Assembly: GCA_903832005.1 (NCBI GenBank)
Contig: CAIKZO010000114.1
Location: 1 to 64,000, forward strand
DNA: 64,000 nt
Origin: Enhydrobacter aerosaccus
Lineage (GTDB): Bacteria; Pseudomonadota; Alphaproteobacteria; Reyranellales; Reyranellaceae
Direction of reading: 5' to 3'
The notes under the pieces are model-generated. The model did not search any database. It worked only from the letters and a program-made list of their open reading frames with translations, and was not told where the DNA came from. Every line of letters starts with the position of its first letter. The stretch's first letter is position 1. The translations under genes were made by a program, and so were the position numbers. Shown piece after piece: positions 18,701 through 27,700 of the stretch.

Positions 18701-21700
18701 TCTGACAGAACGACCGACGTGAGGTGAAGCGCCCGAACGCGCGGAGCAACGCATTGACTTCGACCGGATCACCCAGCGCCGTTCCAGTGCCATGTGCTTC
18801 GATATAACTGACGGCTTCGGGCGAAACCTTGCCGCGGCTGTAGACCGAGGCGATCAGGTCTTCCTGCGCCAACCCGTTCGGCGCCGTGATGCCGTTGCTC
18901 GCGCCATCCTGATTGGTGCCCGATGCGACGATCACACCACGGATCGGATCGCCGGCTTCGACTGCATCGCTCAGCCGCTTCAGCGCCACCATGCCAATGC
19001 CTTCGCACAGCACAGTGCCGTCGGCGTCAGCGTCGAAGGTCATGCAGCGGCCGGTGGGCGAGACCATGCCGATCCGCGTCAGTTCCGCGACGATATCGGG
19101 CTTGAGGTTGGCGAACACACCGCCGGCAAGCGCCAGGTCCGTTTCGCCATGACGCAGCGCCTCGCAAGCGAGATGCAGCGCCGTAGCCGAAGACGAGCAG
19201 CCAGTATTGACGACCAAGGCAGCGCCACGAAGATCAAGGAAATAGGCCAGGCGCGACGCGATGATGGCATCGGATGCACCGGTAAACGATGCGCTGCCCT
19301 GGCCTGTGGGCTCGGCGCCGACATAGAGGCTCGCCGCCTTGCCCGCCAACACGGACGGAGCGATGGCCGCGTCTTCCAGGGCTCTCCAGCTTTCCATCAG
19401 CACCAGTTGCTGATGCCGGCTCATACTCTCCGCCTCGCGCGGTGAAATCCGAAAGAACAACGGATCGAACGCCGTGCCGAAATCCAGTCGTCTGTCAGCC
19501 GGAACGGCGGCTTCACCGGTCAGTACTCGCCAGAACGCATCGACATCATTGGCGCCTGGCACCCGCGCGGCCATACCGATCACGGCGATGGCCTCCGACC
19601 GATGGGGCGAGGAGCGCTGACCTGTGGCCGGTGCGACGTCGACAGACTGCTCCTTTATCGGCCCTGGTCGCGCGAGAGCGCTCAATGCCGGCTGCGGCCG
19701 TTCGACCGATGCCCGCACTAGTGCCGGCATCCGGGCCAGGTGAGCTGCCAGGCGCTCGACGCTTGTATGTTCATAGAGCACGGCTGCGTTCAATTGCACG
19801 CCGAGCCGCTTTCCGATCAACGTCACGACCTCGGTGCCGACAATGGAATCAACGCCATAGTCCAGGAACGGCGCCCGCAGATCGATGCGATTGGCCGCAA
19901 TGTTGAGAGCCTTGGTCAGGCATCCCAGGACGACATCGCGCATGGTACCCGGGTCGGCACCTGGATCGGTGCCGCGCAGTGCAAGGGAAGCGACCGCAGC
20001 AGGCGGAAGCACCGGCTGTGTGCCGCCGATGGCCGCGCCTGGAGGCTTTGTCGCGTCGTGGATCCAACCGTCAGATTGGGTGGCGATGACCAACTGTGTC
20101 GCTGCGCGGGTGGGTTCGGTCAGAAAGTGGGCCGCCGCAAATCCCTCTTCTTCCAGAAGGCTTAGCCACTGCGCCGGAGAAAGAAGCGGCGAGCCGGGGA
20201 TTCGGAGCGACGCATCGGAGAACGCCCACCAGCCATCCAGCAGCCCAAAGGTAAGTGTTCCATACAGCGTCTTGTAAACGGTCTCATTCAGCACGAGCAC
20301 GCCCCGGCTTCGCAGCGATGCCTTGACGTTGCGCAGCGTGCGCCGGATGTCGCTGGTGGCATGCAGGACGTTCGTCGCGATCGCGATATCGTAACCGCCC
20401 TCCTCTATCCGATGGACGCTCGGCGGCTCATCGATGTTCCAGCGCTGGAACTCGACGAAGGGAGCGCTGGCCGCGAAGGCTTCCTGACCATGTCGCAGGA
20501 AGGCGGGGGAAATATCAGTGTAGAGATACTGCAGTTGTGAAGCGCGGGCACCCAGCCGATCGAGCACGGTGCGAGTGGTGCCTCCCGTACCGGCGCCAAT
20601 TTCAATGATCCGCACCACCCTGTCCGGATCCTGCAGCAATCGGTCTACCGTATCGACGACCCTGTCGGCGACACGGCCGTTGAAGAAGTCCGACCACGTA
20701 TTGCCCTCATATACCTTCCCAAGGCCGGCAGTTTCACCTTTGGGAAAGATGACTGCGGTTGCTGGGACTTCGCCTCGCAGGATTTCAGGCAGACGGGTCA
20801 GACACCGTCCGAGCAATGCCACCATCGACCGCATGGCCGGGTCGTGACTGGCCTGCCGCTCGAAATCGGTCCAGGCGGCGAGCGCCGCCGCGACATCGTA
20901 CCGACCGATGCCGGCCAGCAAGCCCGAGGACTCCAGGCTGGCGACAGCCTCTTCGAGCCAGCCACGGTAGCGCTCGGTAATGCCTGCGCGGCGCATCATC
21001 GTCGCAACCGATCCCGGGTCGCTACCGCTGAAACAGCCCATGTCGCCGAGCGTGGCAAGCAGCACCTGTGTCGCGAGATCGTGAAAGCGCGCCTCTGTTC
21101 CAGCGTCGAGGTAGGCGGGCGCAGACGATGCAGGTTCAGCCGACCCCGCCGCTCCCATGGTGATCGGCGTGGCGGACGAGACTTGATGCAGGGTTCCACC
21201 CGCAAGAAGCGGGACATACGATCGCGTCACCCCTGTCGGCAAGCGCATGCAGACGATGTCGTCGAGTAGCCCCTGCCGCAACAGCGAGAGGCTGGTTTCC
21301 AGGCAGCGCAAAGCTTCCGGCGCATCCAGGGCGCCACTATTTCGCTCGAGGACAGTGCCGGCGATCGCGGCCCGCCAGAATCCCCAATGGATGATGCCAA
21401 CCGGGAAGCGCGAACAGGCCGCCGCCTGCCGAGTTGCCAGGTCGCCAGCACTGATGCCGGCGGCATAGGCAGCTGAATTCCGCGCGTCGGAGAAGTCGTA
21501 GGCCTGGATGGAAGAGAAGATGCAGAGGAAATCCAGCTCCCGATCCCGGAAGGCTTCGAAGCAGTTGGAGGTACCGGCTTGCTTGGTGGCGAGCACGTGT
21601 TCGAAAGCAGACCGCGACACTGTGAACGGATCGCCAAAGGCGAAGTCCATGGCCGCAAAGAACACGCCTGCAATGTCGGGAATCTGCGCGGCGGCTCCTT

Positions 21701-24700
21701 GCAGCGCCTGCAGGTCGGTCGCATCTGCCTGCAGGTAGAGCGGCGCCGCGCCGGACACGGCGAACGCATCGAGCTTTGCCTGCAGGGCCGGCGAGGTCGG
21801 CGGGGAGCGACCGATCCATACGATCTCGGCCTGGTATTCGTCGATCAGGTGACGGGAGACGATCTGCCCAACCAGCCCGGCCCCGCCGACGATGACGTAA
21901 CGTGCACCCTTGCGAAGCGGCGGCGCGAGCGGTTCGCGCGACGAGCCGAGCGGAACGAGATGTCGCGAGAAGCAGGCACCGTGCCGCAAGCGAACAACGC
22001 CACCGCGTGGATTGGAAGCGGACCGCGATAGAAAATCGACAATGCCGGCCATGCCCTCCGCATCGAGCAGGTCGGCCGCATCGATATCGCAGACGGCAAC
22101 GTGCAGGCCGCTCTGCGCCCAGGATTGACCAAGCCCATGCAGGCCGGCTCCGTGCGACGGAGCGTGATCGGTGGCGTTCTGAGTGACGAGGCAAAGTGAA
22201 AGCTCGGATAAGACGAGCCCCCCGGCCGACAGACCTTGCAGCAGGGCGAGCCCGATCGCCTCGACAGGTTGCGGCTGCCGCGCATCCGGAGCGTCTGCCA
22301 GGAGCACGAGACGGCCGATACCGGGCTCGATCGCCAGAATCTGCTCGACCATACCGTTCGACTCCGCCAGCGCAAGGCGGTGCGCCGATGGCAAGCTCAT
22401 GGCAAGGGCGGTCGCAAGCCCCTCGCTCGAAGGGGTATGCACGATGACAGTCGATCGGCCGGCCTCCGGGGCGATGCGTCTCAGGCTGGCTGGTCGCTGC
22501 CAGACCGGCTTGAACATCACCTCGCTGAGGTCAGGAGCCCCCTCCTCAGTAGACGGCCTTTCAGCAGGATCAGCGGGCTCGATCCAGAACCGCTGCCGGT
22601 CGAAATGGACCGTCGGCAGTGAGATGCGTCTCGGTGTTCGCCCGGTGTAGAGCTGCCGCCAATCGATCGGGAAGCCCTGACACCAAAACGTCGCGATCTT
22701 GCGGAGCCGGCCCTGCCTGGCCCACGCACCGACCAGCGCATCCATATCGGGATCGTCGCGCAATACCTCGAAGGACGCCGGCGCGTCGCGGAGATTGCCG
22801 CGATGGGCGATCGCCTCGGATGGGCGGCCTTGGACGAAGGCTCTCAGCGCCTCCTCGAGCTCGCTCATCGACCGAGCGACGATGGCCAATCGCTCCGCGA
22901 AGGCCTCTCGGCCGACCTGAAGCGTGAAAGCCACGGCATCCAGATCGGCTGAATGCGCCGTGAGGTGGGTGAGCAACGCCGATGCCTGTGCCTCCAGCGC
23001 CGGCAGCGTGCGAGCGGACAGGACGATGAGGACGGGACCTGTTGCAGGTTGGAGGGGGGCGCTCGAAGGGAGGTACTCTTCGAGCACCACGTGAGCGTTC
23101 GCGCCTCCCGCGCCGAAGGACGAGACGCCGGCCCGGCGCGGCGCCGGCAAACCATCGCGCTCGACGGTCAGCCAATCGACCGCCGTCTGCGGCACAAAGA
23201 GCGCCGAGTCGGCAAGGTCGATCTTCGGATTTGGCTCGCTCGAATGCAGGCTCGGAACGACCTTGCGATGCCGCAACTGCAGGATCGCCTTGGTCAGACC
23301 GGCGATGCCGGCCGCCGCTTCGAGGTGGCCAATGTTGCTCTTGATCGACCCGACGGCGCAGGGCATCCGCGCTGCTTCCCGAGCCTGCAAAGCCTCCTGC
23401 AAGCCCTGGATTTCAATGGGATCGCCGAGTTCCGTACCGGTACCGTGCGCTTCGACAAGCGTGATCGTCTGCGGATCGATCGATGCCTTTGCCAGTGCCG
23501 CCTGGACCAACTCGCGCTGGGCATTGGGATTCGGCACCGTGTAGCCGTTGGTCCGGCCATTGTGATTGATGGCGGTTGCCCGGATGACAGCGCTGATATG
23601 ATCGCCATCTCGCTCGGCGTCACTCAGCCTCTTGAGCAGAACGGCACCCACCCCCTCGCCCGGCACGAAGCCGTTCGCCCCGAGGCCGAAGGTCTTGCAG
23701 CGTCCGTCCGGCGACAGCATCTGCTGCGCGGATGCGCTGACATAATTCAGCGGATGCAGGTAGAGATTGACGCCACCCGCCAGCGCCATGTCGCACTCGT
23801 TTCTCAGCAGATGCGCGCAGGCTTCGTGGACTGCGGTCAGCGAGGACGAGCACATCGTATCGATCGGCATGCTCGGGCCGCGCAGGTTCATCAGATAGGA
23901 AATTCTGTTCGCGACCGAGCTGAACGACGTGCTCGGCAACATCCTGTCGCCGGCCTTCCACCGCTCCAGCGCATAGAGATTGAAGCCCGTCCGGGTAATG
24001 CCAGCGAACACGCCGACGCGACCTTGATGACGGCGTTGGATTTCCTCACGGCTGTAGCCGGCATCCTCGAAGACCTGCCACGCCGTTTCGATGAACAGCC
24101 GCTCCTGCGGATCAATCGCCGCCGCTTCGGTGGGCGATATCTGGAAGAAGAGCGGATCGAAATCGGCGAAGCCTTCGAGGAAGCCGCCCCATTTGCCGTA
24201 GCTTTTGCCAGCCTGCACGGCGGCCTCACGGTCCGGCTCGTAGAAGTCACGCAGGCTCCAGCGATCGGGCGGCACTTCGCCGATACAGTCGCGGCCGGCC
24301 AACAGATTGTCCCAAAAGACATCGAGATTGGGTGACTTCGGATACCGCCCCGCCATGCCGATCACGGCGATCGGTTCCTGCTGGTCCGCTGCCGAAGATG
24401 TCCGCGTGGCGACCCGCGCCGGGGCAGCAGGACGTGGCGGCTCTACTGGAATCGGAGCCGGCTGCTCCGCCGGCGCAAGGCCGCACCAGCGGACGCAGGC
24501 GGCGAGATAACGGTCCACCAGATGCTGCGCCAGGCCACGCAAATCGCTGAACTCGTAAAGGAGCGTCGCCGGGATGTCCGCCGCCAGGTCCGCCAGGCGT
24601 TGGCTGAACTGCACGACCATCACCGAGTCGAGGCCGAAATTCTCCAGCCTGTCGTCGGAGCGAATCGAGTCGGCCTCAAGCTTGATGATATCGCCGAGGA

Positions 24701-27700
24701 TCTGCTTCGCACGCGCCAGCACCGCCGGCAGAACTTCTGCCGGACGCACTGTGACAGCCGGCTCTGCCGGCGGTTCGGACCTAGGCGCCGATGGCGGAGT
24801 CTGTGGCAGAGCTTCCGTGGGCGCGATGCCTTGACCGATCCGGAAGTGCCGCTTCAGCCTGTCGCCATTCCCGGACAGCACGAGTATCTCGGCGCTCTCC
24901 CCGCCCAAGGCCTGGTAGAACGCCGCGAGCCCAGCCTCCGTGGAGAGTGGCCGCAATCCCGTCCGCTCTTCCCACAGCCGCTCGGTCTCGGCGTCCGGGC
25001 GCATGCCGCCCTCCGCCCACAGCGGCCAATGAATCGAGAGGGTCTTGCCGCGACGTTCACCGGCTATCGCAAGCTTGTGGCGATGCTGCGCAAACGCGCC
25101 CTGCCAGGCATTGGCCGTGGCATAGTCGGCTTGGCCCGGATTGCCGAAGACACCGGCCCCGGAAGAAAACAGCACGAAGAAATCGAGGTCGACATCGGCA
25201 GTCGCCGCATCGAGGTTTCGGGTGCCGGCAATCTTGGGTGCCAGGACGGCGCGGAACGCAGCCTCGGTCTTGTTGCGGATCAGCGCATCGGAAAGAAGTC
25301 CAGCGCTGTGGATAACCCCGTCGAGCCTGCCGTGCACGTCGCGGATATGCGCGACGAGACGGGCTACTGCAGCCTGGTCGGTGATGTCGACCTGCATATA
25401 GAGGGCCCGGGCGCCGGCGGCTTCGAGCGCCTCCACTGCGGCCTGCCGCGCAGCATCCAGCTGTGAACGCCCGACCAACACGATGCAGGGCGTCACAGCT
25501 TTCTCCGCGATGTCGCGCGCGAACAGCAAGCCTAGCCCACCCAACCCGCCACTGATCAGGTAGACACCCCGATCCTTCCATGGCCCGGCGACGGCATTCA
25601 CCGGCACTTCGTCCCATGACCGTGCTTGCAGCTTCGGGCCGTCGTAGCGCAGTACCGGACAATCCGGCCGCGCCGCGGCCGCCGACGTCGCGGCCATGAA
25701 CCGTTCACGCGTCGCGAAGGTCGAGGCTTCCACGACAATCAATTGCAGGGCGAGCGTCGGCATTTCCAGCTCCGCCGTGCGCGACAGACCAGACAACGCG
25801 GCCGCCACCCTCTCTGCAACGCAGTCGTCGACGACGATCTGCCAGCGCTGCTGGCCGGTGCTGCTTCCGGCGTAAGTCTTGATCAAGCCGAACAGTGCCG
25901 CCGCCAGATCCTCGAATGTTTCGCCGGGGACGTTCAGCCAATGGATATCGGCCGCTTCGCGCTCGATGCTCCAGGGCGGCGTGCCCATCGACTGCAGGAT
26001 CGGCACCACCACCCGATCGACCGCAGGGGCGGTCGCGCCGTTCGGCACGAAAGCCCAGCGCGGCTCGGCCAGCAGCGCTTGGCTCTCCACGGTAGCGGCG
26101 GCCGCAGCCGGACGCGCGATGGGCGCCCAATAGCGGTCGGTTGCGAACGGATAGGTCGGGGCGTGAAGCCGTCGCGGCATCTGCCGTCCCCGATAGAGCG
26201 CCGCCCAGTCACATGCCTCGCCGCCAAGCCACGCAGCGGCAAGCCTCATGGCAGGCGTCGCCGCCGAAAGAGTCACGCGCGCGCCGCCTTTGGTGAAGGA
26301 CGCGAGATCGGCGAGCAACGCCACGCGGTCCGTGGCATCGAAAGCGACGCGGTGCTCGAACGCCCTGCGTCCGACCTGCATCGTGTAGGCCAGGCCTGCC
26401 AGCGATGTGTCGGCGTTAGCCCGCAGGAACGCGAGGACCCGACCGGTTTGGCGACGAAGCTGGGCGTCGGTCTGGGCGGACAGCGGCAGCACGCAGCCGA
26501 TCTCGCCATCGGTCAATGTTGCCGTGGACAGATCATCGAAACCCTCGAGAACAAGATGCGCATTGGTACCGGTGGCGCCGAACGAACTGACACCGCCGCG
26601 GCGCGGCCGCCCATCGGCAGGTTCGGGCCAAGGCGCCAACGTGCGCTGCACGAAGAACGGCGACGTCGCGAAGTCGATCTTCGGATTGGTCCGCTCGGCA
26701 TGCAGCGAGGGCACGAAGCGGCAATGGTGGAGTTGCAGCGCCAGCTTGGTCAGGCCGCTGATCCCAGCGGCGGCTTCGGCATGTCCGATGTTCGATTTCA
26801 CCGACCCGATCGCACAGAACTGGCGATCCTCCGTCTGGGTGCGGAAGGCCTGGGTCAGCCCCTCGATCTCGATGGGGTCGCCAAGCGCGGTGCCGGTGCC
26901 ATGCGCCTCGATCATGTCGATGCTGCGCGCGTCGACGCCAGCCTGCTTCAATGCTTGCTGGACGAGTTCGGCCTGTGCCGTCGGGCTCGGTACCGTGACC
27001 CCGCTGACATGGCCGACATGGTTGACCGCGCTGCCGCGAATGACGGCGTAGACCGCATCACGATCCGCGATGGCCTTGGACAGCGGCTTGAGCACGACGG
27101 TGCCGACGCCCTCTGCCGGCACATAGCCGTCACCGCCGTCGCCGAAGGCGCGGCAACGTCCGTCGGTCGAGAACAAATTGCCTTGGCCATAAGTGACATA
27201 CTTGGCCGGGTGCAGGGATAGATTGACGCCACCCGCGAGGCACACGTCAGTTTCGCCGCGACGCAGGCTTTCGACCGCCAAATGGATCGCGACGAGAGAT
27301 GAGGAGCAAACCGTGTCGACCGTGAGGCTCGGACCGTGGAAGCCGCAGAAGAACGAGACCCGATTGGCGATCTGGGCATAATTCAAGGAGAGCGGTAGCG
27401 GCGCCGCCGGGTCCTGCGCTTCGGCCACGACCAGCGCATAGTCCTTGTGCATGACCCCGGCAAAGACGCCAACGTTGCGCCGCTTCTGCGGACCACGTTC
27501 AGGAGCGATGGTCTCCGGTGTGTAACCCGCGTCCTCGAGCGCCGCCCAGCACACCTGCATGAACTGCCGTTCTTGCGGGTCCATCATCTCGGCTTCACGC
27601 GGAGAGATGCGGAAGAAGCGGGCATCGAACGCATCCGGCGCATCGATGAAGCCACCCCATCGGGAAATCGGCCGGCCGGTGCGCGAGCGCAGGTGAGCCT

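Noticed and set aside
22520-23070. Post-KS linkers considered as degenerate cis-AT domains
   Set aside because: They are only about 150-190 residues, lack GHSxG and end in the LPxYPF-type motif of trans-AT PKS linkers.
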